A DNA stretch of 15,011 nt from an uncultured Oscillospiraceae bacterium (GTDB lineage Bacteria > Bacillota > Clostridia > Oscillospirales > Oscillospiraceae), in NCBI GenBank assembly GCA_910588365.1, contig CAJUQS010000106.1, forward strand, positions 1-15,011. Reading direction: 5' to 3'. A model generated the notes under the pieces. That model was not told where the DNA came from and made no database searches. It saw nothing but the letters and a program-made list of their open reading frames with translations. The position numbers were made by a program, and so were the translations under genes. Below are positions 1 to 6,484 of this stretch, one piece after another; within the stretch, counting starts at the first letter, position 1, and each line of letters starts with the position of its first letter.

Positions 1-1011
1 CAGCATACCAGTCAAAAGCTGAATTGCTTTTGATTTTTTCTTAAATTTCATAATCGCACCTAACCTTTCTTTTAGCAGTTCTTTATTTTCGCTTAAAGTA
101 ACGGCGCCAAGATTTTCCTTGTATTTTCCCACTGCCGCCATCGCGTCAAGCAAGGTTTTCCCGTAGTCCTGCGCATTGCCGCTCCCCATTTTGGCAAGGA
201 CGGCTTCATCGCAGGAAAATTCACAAGCCTTGGTAATTTCCCGGCTCATAAGATGAACCAGCGGATTAAACCAATGCAGGCAGACGGTAATTTGAACCAG
301 CCACTTATAAAACATATCCCGCCGCTTGTAATGGATCAGCTCATGCAGGACGGTGTAGTAAAAATCCTTTTCAGAAAGATCCGCCCTTGGCAGGACAATA
401 CACGGATGGAAAAAGCCCATCAGCAGCGGCGATGAAATCAGCGGGTTCACACACAGCTCTGCCGGCTGCCTGACGCCTGCCTGCTCTGCCGCGGCGGAAA
501 CCCGGTCCAGCAGCTCAATGTCGGAAACCGGGGTCCACCCGGCGCGGATGTACCGCGCAAAGCCCTGATAGATGGTTATTTTCCGTATCAGTAAGCCCAG
601 CGCCGCCGCCAGCCAAATCAGCCAGACATGATCTGCCGTCAGCACACCAATCTCTTGAAGCGGGGGAGCGGCTGTTACATCATCCGCCGGACTATTCACC
701 GTTTCATTGTGCTGCTCCGCCCCAACAGCGGGAGCAAGATTGCCTCCCGGACCGCTTTGCGGGGACTGTTGCTGCGGCGGTAAAGGAGCGGCCTGGGATA
801 TTGCCTGATCGACAGCCTGATATGCCTTTCCCATCAGGCTTGCTTCCGGCCCGAACGGAAGCAGCAGCCGCACAACAACAACCAGCCAAATGTAATACTG
901 CCATTGCCGGCTGATTTTATTTTTTAAAAAGCGTTTTCCCAAAAGCAGAGCCAGGATAAGCAGGCTGCCGGAAAAAGACATGGACAGGAAGATTTTCAAG
1001 GCCGCGCTCAT
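1..1011 (-). CDS. BlaR1/MecR1-like M56 membrane zinc metalloprotease, 3' end cut by window edge
   Basis: The first 337 codons are open with no stop; the gene continues past base 1. The start is the ATG at 1011, which overlaps the stop of the upstream BlaI-type gene in an ATGA arrangement, so the two are translationally coupled. The N terminus has hydrophobic segments near residues 4-22 and 39-52, a Pro/Gln-rich linker, then another hydrophobic stretch near 115-130. The M56 zinc site is clear: HELIH at residues 223-227 followed by YKRRD, then an HWFNPLVH segment and CEFSCDEAV with Glu264 as the likely third zinc ligand. In this family the membrane protease senses a signal, often a beta-lactam, and inactivates the partner repressor. 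The sensor domain, if any, lies outside the window and no beta-lactamase is visible, so the inducing signal is unknown. Confidence 0.9.
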   Translation of the reverse strand, partial: MSAALKIFLSMSFSGSLLILALLLGKRFLKNKISRQWQYYIWLVVVVRLLLPFGPEASLMGKAYQAVDQAISQAAPLPPQQQSPQSGPGGNLAPAVGAEQHNETVNSPADDVTAAPPLQEIGVLTADHVWLIWLAAALGLLIRKITIYQGFARYIRAGWTPVSDIELLDRVSAAAEQAGVRQPAELCVNPLISSPLLMGFFHPCIVLPRADLSEKDFYYTVLHELIHYKRRDMFYKWLVQITVCLHWFNPLVHLMSREITKACEFSCDEAVLAKMGSGNAQDYGKTLLDAMAAVGKYKENLGAVTLSENKELLKERLGAIMKFKKKSKAIQLLTGML

Positions 1012-1391
1012 GGCTGCTCTCTCCCCTTCTCCAGCAGCCTTTTCAGCTCCTCGTACTCCTCGTCCGCCAGCAGATCGCCCATAATCAGATTGGAAACCAG
1101 CCCTTTCGCGCTCCCCTCGTAAATCTTGTTGAGAAAGGTTTTCGTCTGCGCCGTCTGGTATTCCGCTTCGGAAATGAGCGCGGTATACTCGTTGCGGCGT
1201 CCGATTTTTCTGGCCCTCAAAAAGCCCTTGTTCATCAGCCGCGACAGAAGCACGATCAGGGTATTCTTCTGACAGGGCCTGCCCCTTGCCGCCAGAGCGT
1301 CCATGATATCGGGAAACCAAATCACCTCCGCCCGGTTCCCCCATACAATTTTCATGATTTCAAGTTCGGCATCGGATAATTGCTGTACCAC
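1008..1391 (-). CDS. BlaI/MecI/CopY-family transcriptional repressor
   Basis: This is a 127-aa winged-helix repressor, close to the usual 120-126 aa. It opens with the family signature LSDAELEIMKIVW and has the NTLIVLLSRLMNKGFL recognition region. The C-terminal half has the acidic ADEEYEELKRLLEK dimerisation segment. The start is taken as GTG at 1391 because AAGGAGG sits at 1400-1406 with 8-nt spacing. A longer open frame runs to 1520 but would begin upstream of, and read through, the promoter at 1435-1463. The gene overlaps the M56 protease gene by 4 nt. The standard model is dimer repression of the operon, relieved when the protease partner is activated. The two dyads at the promoter fit autoregulation. 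The family call is secure; the regulon is not. Confidence 0.92.
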   Translation of the reverse strand: MVQQLSDAELEIMKIVWGNRAEVIWFPDIMDALAARGRPCQKNTLIVLLSRLMNKGFLRARKIGRRNEYTALISEAEYQTAQTKTFLNKIYEGSAKGLVSNLIMGDLLADEEYEELKRLLEKGREQP

Positions 1392-1413
1392 GGCATAGTC
1401 CTCCTTATCGTAT

Positions 1414-1450
1414 AACAACATGTTGTTCATCTGGAATATAACACACTGTT
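1414..1450. promoter_or_regulatory. Two BlaI-like operator dyads over the promoter
   Basis: One perfect 14-bp palindrome, AACAACATGTTGTT, lies at 1414-1427 just downstream of the predicted start site. A shorter dyad, AACA-CAC-TGTT, lies at 1440-1450 within the -35/-10 spacer. BlaI/MecI sites are TACA/TGTA-type dyads, so these ACA/TGT repeats are a plausible local variant. Their position over the promoter supports repression. Binding by the adjacent repressor is inferred. Confidence 0.6.
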
Positions 1451-1463
1451 GTCCTTTTGTCAA
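1435..1463 (-). promoter_or_regulatory. Promoter of the BlaI/M56 operon
   Basis: Read on the minus strand, a perfect -35 TTGACA (1458-1463) and a -10 TATATT (1435-1440) are separated by exactly 17 bp. Transcription should start near 1428, about 37 nt before the GTG start. Confidence 0.85.
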
Positions 1464-1536
1464 GCGGATTTTTTCCATTGAAGAATCGGGGGCGCCGCTG
1501 GTCATATTTCCATTTTTCAAACTGCGCCTAAAGTAG

Positions 1537-1568
1537 ACACCGCCGGAATCTTTCGATTCCGGCGGTGT
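1537..1568. terminator. Perfect 14-bp GC-rich hairpin in the 1464-1785 spacer
   Basis: ACACCGCCGGAATC (1537-1550) pairs with GATTCCGGCGGTGT (1555-1568) around a TTTC loop. Neither side carries a strong T-tract; only TTTC follows on the plus strand. It may insulate the BlaI promoter from transcription arriving from 1786-2181. No convincing gene is seen elsewhere in the spacer. Confidence 0.45.
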
Positions 1569-1718
1569 TTCATCCGCATGTTTCGCATTCCTGCCGGGGG
1601 AACTTCTCCTCCGGACTCCCTCCTATGATTTCCCGATACGGCCTGTCTGAAAAATGTCAAAACGCCCAAACGGCGGAGCTTTTGGCCATTCCGCCATTTA
1701 TCAAACAAGCCCTAACCA

Positions 1719-1768
1719 CGCGAAACTATCGTTTCGCGCAAAAGTTCTTTTTCTTTCAAGAAAAAGAA
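1719..1768. repeat. Paired hairpins of the A/T-rich extragenic palindrome type
   Basis: CGCGAAAC-tatc-GTTTCGCG (1719-1738) is followed by an 11-bp stem, TTCTTTTTCTT (1745-1755) pairing with AAGAAAAAGAA (1758-1768) across a 2-nt TC loop. The pair sits just after the stop of the minus-strand gene at 1786-2181 and could act in its 3' end. The lysine-codon-like stem with a 2-nt loop recurs at 14369-14404 and 14580-14611, which suggests a dispersed family. Confidence 0.6.
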
Positions 1769-1785
1769 TGACTGCCTGTGTCCCC

Positions 1786-2181
1786 TCAGCCGCAGTGCCC
1801 GCCGCAGCCGTGCTCACCGCAGGCGTGATCCGCCCCGTGGTGGTGGTCATGGTGGCCGCAGCGCACGTTGGCGTCATAGCGCAGCTCTCCCCGGAGCAGG
1901 GCCTCCACCGCCTCGTCAGCCCCGCCGGATACGCCGCCGTACAGCCGGATATTTGCCGCCGCCAGGGCCGCTTGGGCTCCGCCGCCGATGCCGCCGCAGA
2001 TCAGCGCCTCCACGTTCAGCCCGGTGAGTACGCCGGCCAGCGCGCTGTGTCCGCTCCCGTTGGTACTCACCACCTCGGAGGACACAATCTCGCCATCCTG
2101 CACGTCATATACCTTCATCTGCTCTGTACGGCCAAAATGCTGAAAAATCTGACCGTTCTCATAGGTAACCGCGATTCTCAT
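1786..2181 (-). CDS. NifX/NifB-like (dinitrogenase Fe-Mo cofactor biosynthesis family) protein with His/Cys-rich tail
   Basis: A 131-aa protein. Residues about 1-105 match the small RNase-H-like NifX/NafY/NifB-C domain: it opens MRIAVTYENGQIFQHFG, a typical family start, and has ALICGGIGGGAQAAL in the middle. The last 20 or so residues are a tail of alternating His, Cys and Gly (CGHHDHHHGADHACGEHGCG), which probably binds metal. The start at 2181 is set by AAAGGAG about 8 nt upstream; an in-frame extension to 2286 has no such site and crosses the regulatory region. Such proteins occur in many non-nitrogen-fixing anaerobes, probably in iron-sulfur or metal cluster handling. It is divergent from the Crp/Fnr regulator, so shared control is likely. 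No nif structural genes are visible. Confidence 0.85.
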   Translation of the reverse strand: MRIAVTYENGQIFQHFGRTEQMKVYDVQDGEIVSSEVVSTNGSGHSALAGVLTGLNVEALICGGIGGGAQAALAAANIRLYGGVSGGADEAVEALLRGELRYDANVRCGHHDHHHGADHACGEHGCGGHCG

Positions 2182-2284
2182 AGCAGCATCTCCTTTTGTT
2201 TTCCTGAACAATCTCCCGGACGGCGGCACCCGCTCTCCGCGCCCTTTCCGCCCGGTATTTATCCATGATGGTGTCATTTCCGGC

Positions 2285-2338
2285 ATCTGTCAACAATAAA
2301 ATTGACAGATATCACAAACCGCTCTATACTGAGTATAG
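2285..2338. promoter_or_regulatory. Divergent promoter region with dyads between the NifX-like and Crp/Fnr genes
   Basis: On the plus strand, TTGACA (2302-2307) and TATACT (2325-2330) are 17 bp apart and drive the regulator gene. ATCTGTCAA (2285-2293) and TTGACAGAT (2302-2310) form a 9-bp inverted repeat with an 8-bp gap, so TTGACA also faces the minus strand (2288-2293), with a weak CATCAT -10 at the right distance for the NifX-like gene. TTGAC-AGAT-ATCAC (2302-2315) resembles an FNR-type site and would overlap the plus -35. A 15-bp dyad, CTATACT-G-AGTATAG (2324-2338), covers the plus -10. The plus promoter is strong; operator functions are inferred. Confidence 0.7.
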
Positions 2339-2360
2339 CCCGTTGTAAGGAGTGAACGCG

Positions 2361-3020
2361 ATGGAGTTTTCAGAATACTTCCCCATATGGGACAAATTGA
2401 CGCCCCGGCAACAGGAGCTGATTGCCGCCGGTCTGGCCGCCCGCACCGTGAGGAGGGGGGCCGTGCTCCACAGCGGCGGCGCGGACTGTACCGGCCTGCT
2501 GCTGGTGAAGACCGGCCAGCTCCGGGCCTTCATCCTCTCCAGGGAGGGGCGGGAGGTCACCCTCTACCGGCTGTTTGACCGGGATATCTGCCTGTTTTCC
2601 GCCGCCTGCATCATGCGCTCCATTCAGTTCGATGTGACGATTACGGCGGAAAAGGACACCGAGCTATGGGTCATCCCCTCGGACGTGTACAGGCAGATCA
2701 TGGAGCAGTCCGCCAGCGCGGCCAACTACACCAACGAGATCATGGCCTCCCGGTTTTCCGAGGTCATGTGGCTGATGGAGCAGGTCATGTGGAACAGCAT
2801 GGACCGGCGGGTAGCCGCCTTCCTGCTGGAGGAGGCGGCCATTGAGGGGACAGACCGCCTGCGCATCACCCACGAGGCCATCGCCAACCACCTGGGGACC
2901 CACCGGGAGGTGGTCACCCGGATGCTCCGCTACCTCCAGCGGGAGAACATGGTCAAGCTGGCCCGCGGCGCGGTGGAGATCACGGACCGGACGGGGCTGG
3001 AGGCGCTGAGCGGCGGGTAG
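2361..3020 (+). CDS. Crp/Fnr-family transcriptional regulator
   Basis: A 219-aa regulator. Residues about 8-110 form the cyclic-nucleotide-binding-like beta barrel, about 110-140 the dimer helix, and about 145-215 the Crp-type winged helix, with recognition segment ITHEAIANHLGTHREVVTRML at 169-189. It lacks an N-terminal FNR iron-sulfur Cys cluster. Cys77 and Cys83 form a C-x5-C pair in DICLFSAACIM, with Cys43 earlier. The start is ATG 2361, with AAGGAG 8 nt upstream; the GTG three codons earlier overlaps that ribosome site. Genes on both sides handle sulfur or redox, so it likely controls them, perhaps by sensing a thiol-reactive sulfur species. The ligand is unknown. Its stop is only 6 nt from the stop of the convergent reductase gene. 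Confidence 0.9.
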   Translation: MEFSEYFPIWDKLTPRQQELIAAGLAARTVRRGAVLHSGGADCTGLLLVKTGQLRAFILSREGREVTLYRLFDRDICLFSAACIMRSIQFDVTITAEKDTELWVIPSDVYRQIMEQSASAANYTNEIMASRFSEVMWLMEQVMWNSMDRRVAAFLLEEAAIEGTDRLRITHEAIANHLGTHREVVTRMLRYLQRENMVKLARGAVEITDRTGLEALSGG

Positions 3021-3026
3021 GCGCCT

Positions 3027-4718
3027 TTATTGGTCCATTCCGCAGGCGGCCGCCGACTCCACCAGGCAGCGGTCCCGGACCACCGCGTCGTAAAACCGGA
3101 AGCCTCCGGCGAAGTTGTACGCCTCATAGCCGCATCCCGCCAGAATCCGGCAGGCGATGTAGCTGCGCAGGCCGCTCTGGCAGATCACATAGACCGGTTT
3201 GCCCCGCTCCACCTCGTCCAGCCGCTCCCGCAGCTCATCCACGGGGATGTTGAAGAACCCGTCAAGATGCCCGCCGCCGTACTCCCCCGCGGTCCTCACG
3301 TCCAGCAGCACGGCGCTCCCATCCCGTGGCAGCCGGTCCAGGTCCTCCAGGAACCACTGCCGGAGAACGCCCTGCCGGATGTTGTCGATCATAAAGCCGG
3401 CCATATTCACCGGATCCTTGGCGGAGGAGTAGGGGGGCGCGTAGGCCAAATCGAGGTCCTTCAGGTCCGCGGCCTTCATCCCCGCATGGATGGCCGTGGC
3501 CAGAACGTCGATGCGCTTATCCACGCCCTCATAGCCCACGATCTGGGCACCCAGGAGACGGCCGGAGCTTCGCTGGAAGACCACCTTCATGGTCATCAGC
3601 TTTCCGCCGGGGTAGTAGCCCGCGTGGCTCATGGGGGAGAGGATGACCTTATCCGCATCCAGCCCCGCCGCTCTGGCGCCGGCCTCGCTGAGGCCGGTGA
3701 CGGCGGCGGTCATGTCAAATACCTTGATGACGCTGCTGCCCTGGGAGCCGGGATACCGGCTGTCCCCGCCGCAGACGTTGTCCGCGGCGATCCGCCCCTG
3801 CCGGTTGGCCGGGCCCGCCAGGGAGATCAGCGCGTCCTGCCCGGTGACGGCGTGCTTCACCTGGACCGCGTCCCCCACGGCGTAGATGTCCGGGATGGAG
3901 GTCTCCATCCGATCGTTCACCGCGATGCTGCCCCTGACGCCCAGCTCCAGCCCCGCCGCCCCCGCGAGGGCGGTGTCCGGGGTCACGCCGATGGCCAGCA
4001 CCACCATATCGGCGCGGAGGGGCGCGCCGTCCTTCAGCAGCACGTCCACGCCGCCGCCGTTCTCCGCGAAGCCCTCCACCGTGCGGCCCAGCACCAGCTT
4101 GACGCCGTGCCTGCGCATCTCGCTGTGGATAAACGCGGCCATATCCGGGTCAAAGGGGTTCATCAGCTGCCTGGGCCGCTGCACGATGGTGACCTCCATC
4201 CCCAGCGCCCGCAGGTTCTCCGCCAGCTCCAGGCCGATGAAGCCGCCCCCTGCCAGCACGGCTGACGCGGGATGATGGGCGTTGATGTACGTTTTGATGC
4301 GGAAGGTGTCCTCCACCGTCCGCAGGGTGAACACCCGGTCCAGCCCCGTTCCCGGCACCTTGGGCTGCGTGGGCTTTGCGCCGGGGGACAGAATCAGCTT
4401 GTCGTAGCTCTCCTCAAATTCCTCCCCCGTCTCCAGGTTTTTCACGGAGACGGTCTTTTTATCCGGGTGAATGGCCGTGACCTCGTGGTGCACCCGCATA
4501 TTTACCCGGAAGCGGGAGAAGAAGCTCCCGGGCGTCTGCAGGGTCAGGGCCCTGGGGTCTGTGATCGCGTCCCCGATGTAGTAGGGCAGGCCGCAGTTGG
4601 CGTAGGAGATATAGCCCGACCGCTCAAACACCACGATCTCCGCATGTTCGTCCAGCCGGCGGATACGGGCCGCCGCCGTGGCGCCCCCCGCCACACCGCC
4701 TACAATGACTACCTTCAT
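3027..4718 (-). CDS. CoA-disulfide reductase / NAD(P)H persulfide reductase with C-terminal rhodanese domain
   Basis: A 563-aa flavoprotein. The FAD Rossmann motif VGGVAGGATAAARIRRL is at residues 6-22, the single redox Cys42 in SYANCGLPYYIG, the NAD(P)H-binding GGGFIGLELAE at 157-167, and the second FAD motif DIYAVGDAV at 277-285. A dimerisation domain runs to about 445. Residues about 455-555 form a rhodanese domain with DVRTAGEY and catalytic Cys513 in CQSGLRS. This is the CoADR-Rhd (Npsr-like) architecture, which reduces CoA disulfide or CoA persulfide and polysulfide. The gene overlaps the upstream rhodanese gene by an ATGA, so the two are co-translated. All key cysteines are present. 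The physiological substrate (CoA persulfide, polysulfide or CoA disulfide) cannot be read from sequence. Confidence 0.93.
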   Translation of the reverse strand: MKVVIVGGVAGGATAAARIRRLDEHAEIVVFERSGYISYANCGLPYYIGDAITDPRALTLQTPGSFFSRFRVNMRVHHEVTAIHPDKKTVSVKNLETGEEFEESYDKLILSPGAKPTQPKVPGTGLDRVFTLRTVEDTFRIKTYINAHHPASAVLAGGGFIGLELAENLRALGMEVTIVQRPRQLMNPFDPDMAAFIHSEMRRHGVKLVLGRTVEGFAENGGGVDVLLKDGAPLRADMVVLAIGVTPDTALAGAAGLELGVRGSIAVNDRMETSIPDIYAVGDAVQVKHAVTGQDALISLAGPANRQGRIAADNVCGGDSRYPGSQGSSVIKVFDMTAAVTGLSEAGARAAGLDADKVILSPMSHAGYYPGGKLMTMKVVFQRSSGRLLGAQIVGYEGVDKRIDVLATAIHAGMKAADLKDLDLAYAPPYSSAKDPVNMAGFMIDNIRQGVLRQWFLEDLDRLPRDGSAVLLDVRTAGEYGGGHLDGFFNIPVDELRERLDEVERGKPVYVICQSGLRSYIACRILAGCGYEAYNFAGGFRFYDAVVRDRCLVESAAACGMDQ

Positions 4719-5038
4719 ACAATTTCCACCTTTCCGGTATAAGCGGAGATTCCGCCGATATTTTTGACATGCTGGTATCCCATGTGCTGCAGCGTGCTCA
4801 CAGCCTGCCGGCTTCTGGCTCCGCTGCGGCAGTACACAAAGAGCGGCACGTTCTTCCCGCCGGCCGCGGCGCTGATACGGTCAAGCTCCTGCAGCGGGAT
4901 GTTTTTGCTGCCGGGAATGTGGCCCGCCCGGTACTCCTGGGGTGTACGCACGTCCAGCAGGAGCGCGCCGCCGGTTTCACCGTATTCCTTCACGCCCTGA
5001 TTGATGTCAGGGCCCCGCAGAAAATTGAAAACTCCCAT
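4715..5038 (-). CDS. Single-domain rhodanese (sulfurtransferase)
   Basis: A 107-aa rhodanese of the PspE/GlpE size class. LLLDVRTPQEYRAGHIPGS is the first signature and catalytic Cys70 lies in the active loop CRSGARS, a six-residue loop typical of sulfurtransferases. No signal peptide is seen, so it should be cytosolic. GGGAGG sits upstream of ATG 5038. It is the first gene of a two-gene operon with the CoADR-rhodanese fusion (stop TGA 4715-4717 overlaps the next ATG). It probably passes sulfane sulfur to, or takes it from, that reductase. Family and activity are well supported; the donor is not known. Confidence 0.92.
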   Translation of the reverse strand: MGVFNFLRGPDINQGVKEYGETGGALLLDVRTPQEYRAGHIPGSKNIPLQELDRISAAAGGKNVPLFVYCRSGARSRQAVSTLQHMGYQHVKNIGGISAYTGKVEIV

Positions 5039-5073
5039 GTGTAGTCCTCCCCGTTCTTTTGTTTTATGAGCAT

Positions 5074-5114
5074 AGTATACCCGAAAGCGGGCGCTGTTTC
5101 CGTGATAAAATCAC
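5074..5114 (-). promoter_or_regulatory. Rhodanese operon promoter with Crp/Fnr-like activator dyad
   Basis: On the minus strand a good -10 TATACT (5074-5079) has no recognisable -35, typical of an activator-dependent promoter. The dyad GTGAT-AAA-ATCAC (5102-5114) is centred at 5108. With transcription starting near 5067, that is about -41, the class II position for Crp/Fnr activators. The adjacent Crp/Fnr gene (2361-3020) is the obvious candidate. Confidence 0.65.
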
Positions 5115-5167
5115 CCTTTGCCGGCTCAGCAGTCCGCCGCGTCATTGCCCCTCCGGACGATTCCCTC

Positions 5168-5197
5168 TTGCCAACGCTCCCCGCCGGGTGGTAAAAT
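5168..5197 (+). promoter_or_regulatory. Probable promoter of the PLP enzyme gene
   Basis: TTGCCA (5168-5173) and TAAAAT (5192-5197) are 18 bp apart, with the start expected near 5204. AAAGGAGG follows about 9 nt before ATG 5228. It diverges from the rhodanese promoter; the dyad at 5102-5114 lies about 96 bp upstream. Confidence 0.55.
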
Positions 5198-5227
5198 GTA
5201 ATTCCAATCAAAAAGGAGGCGATTGCC

Positions 5228-6196
5228 ATGAAGAAGATCACCGATTTCCCATGTACCCCCTTTGCGCAGCTGCCGACGCCCCTCTACAAGCTGGAGCGCC
5301 TCAGCCGGGAGTTTGGGAAGAACATCTATATCAAGCGGGACGACATGACCGGCGTGGCCCTGGGGGGCAACAAGGTACGCAAGCTGGAATTCCTGCTGGC
5401 GGACGCCAGGGAAAAGGGGGCAGACGTGGTCCTCACCGCCGGCGGCCCCCAGTCCAACCACGCCATGCTCACCGCCGCCTGTGCCGGACAGCTGGGTATG
5501 CGGTCCATCCTGGTGCTGAAAAAGCGGGGCGTCCTCACCGGCGGCAACCTGATTCTGGACGACATCTTCGGCGCGGAGGTCCGCCTCGTGGACACGGATA
5601 CCTACGACGACGTGTACGCTGAAATGGATCGGATCATGGACCAGCTCCGCGCCGAGGGGCACACCCCCTACGCCATCCCCGTGGGCGGCTCCGTGCCCCT
5701 GGGCAGTCTGGGGTATGTCAACTGCGCCCTGGAGATCGCCGGCCAGGCGGAGGAGCTGGGGGTGGAGTTTGACGCGATGGTCAGCGCCACCGGCTCCGGC
5801 GGCACCTACGCCGGGCTGACCCTGGGCGCCAAGCTCTTCCTGCCCGGCACCCGCTCCATCGGCATCGGCGTGTGCGACGACCCCTTCGCCGACATCGCCA
5901 TGGAGCTGACCGAGGACACGGCCCGGCTGCTGGAGACGGATGTGCGCGTCGCGCGGGAGGATATCCACATCCACTACTGCATCGGCCCCGGCTACGCCGT
6001 TCCCAGCCCCGAGGGCTGCGAGGCCGTCCGCCGTCTGGCCCGGGCGGAGGGCATCCTGGCGGACCCGGTCTATACCGGAAAGGCGCTGGCCGGCTTCTTC
6101 CAGCTGCTGGAGCAGGGGACCTTTGACCAGGACGAGGACATCCTGTTCGTCCACACCGGCGGCGCGGGGGCACTGTTCGCCGTGGAGATGGTATAA
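5228..6196 (+). CDS. D-cysteine desulfhydrase / ACC deaminase family PLP enzyme
   Basis: A 322-aa fold-type II PLP enzyme. The PLP lysine is Lys49 in the family motif GGNKVRKLE, followed by TAGGPQSNH for substrate carboxylate and PLP binding; SATGSGGTYAGL is the phosphate-binding loop, and HTGGAGALF is the C-terminal signature. Length fits DcyD (about 328 aa) and ACC deaminase (about 338 aa). D-cysteine desulfhydrase converts D-cysteine to pyruvate, ammonia and sulfide. The divergent rhodanese/CoADR operon favours a sulfur substrate over ACC, but the motifs alone do not separate these activities, nor D-amino-acid variants such as L-cysteate lyase. AAAGGAGG precedes the ATG, and a strong terminator follows 23 nt after the stop. 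Confidence 0.85.
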   Translation: MKKITDFPCTPFAQLPTPLYKLERLSREFGKNIYIKRDDMTGVALGGNKVRKLEFLLADAREKGADVVLTAGGPQSNHAMLTAACAGQLGMRSILVLKKRGVLTGGNLILDDIFGAEVRLVDTDTYDDVYAEMDRIMDQLRAEGHTPYAIPVGGSVPLGSLGYVNCALEIAGQAEELGVEFDAMVSATGSGGTYAGLTLGAKLFLPGTRSIGIGVCDDPFADIAMELTEDTARLLETDVRVAREDIHIHYCIGPGYAVPSPEGCEAVRRLARAEGILADPVYTGKALAGFFQLLEQGTFDQDEDILFVHTGGAGALFAVEMV

Positions 6197-6219
6197 CGCC
6201 TCCTCCTTTTCATCGACAC

Positions 6220-6257
6220 AAAAAGCCCGGGAGATCCTGCGATCTCCCGGGCTTTTT
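6220..6257. terminator. Strong bidirectional rho-independent terminator
   Basis: A 17-bp perfect stem (6220-6236 with 6241-6257) has a GCCCGGGAGATC core, a CTGC loop, and A and T runs on opposite flanks. It serves the plus-strand PLP enzyme gene and the minus-strand small gene at 6264-6392. Confidence 0.93.
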
Positions 6258-6263
6258 CGCTTT

Positions 6264-6392
6264 TCAGCGCCGCTCCCGCCGTCTGGACAGCGCCAGACAG
6301 GCCAGAATCAGATTCTCCACCGCCATTCCGGCCGTAACCACCAGGGACGCCGCCAGAATGATCATGGAGATGATGCGTGCTCTTCTCAACAT
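6264..6392 (-). CDS. 42-aa single-pass membrane peptide, unknown
   Basis: This small frame encodes 42 residues: a basic N terminus MLRRARI, one hydrophobic stretch at about residues 7-36 (ISMIILAASLVVTAGMAV and onward), and a basic tail SRRRERR. AAAGGAGG is placed 9 nt before ATG 6392, and the stop lies 7 nt before the terminator at 6220-6257, so it looks like a true terminal gene. It lies downstream of trpB on the same strand, separated by a MITE-like element, and may be read from the T-box transcript. No family is recognised. Alternatives are a holin-like or regulatory small membrane protein. Confidence 0.62.
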   Translation of the reverse strand: MLRRARIISMIILAASLVVTAGMAVENLILACLALSRRRERR

Positions 6393-6420
6393 ACGGGATT
6401 TCCTCCTTTCCATGATTCAC

Positions 6421-6445
6421 TCCTGCCGGACGGGCAATACGAGAC
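6421..6445. repeat. Inverted copy of the repeat-array edge sequence
   Basis: The reverse complement of these 25 bases is identical to 8777-8801, the left edge of the 94-bp repeat array. It lies 28 nt upstream of the small membrane gene. An exact 25-bp match 2.3 kb apart indicates a dispersed repeat. Confidence 0.85.
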
Positions 6446-6484
6446 TTTGGTGCGCGGGTGAAAGGGGTGTACGCTCTATATCTT

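Noticed and set aside
1392..1520. N-terminal extension of the BlaI-type protein
   Set aside because: It would start upstream of the -35/-10 at 1435-1463; GTG 1391 has an ideal ribosome site.
3030..4265. A 411-codon plus-strand open frame
   Set aside because: Antisense shadow of the CoADR-rhodanese gene, whose catalytic motifs are all in place.
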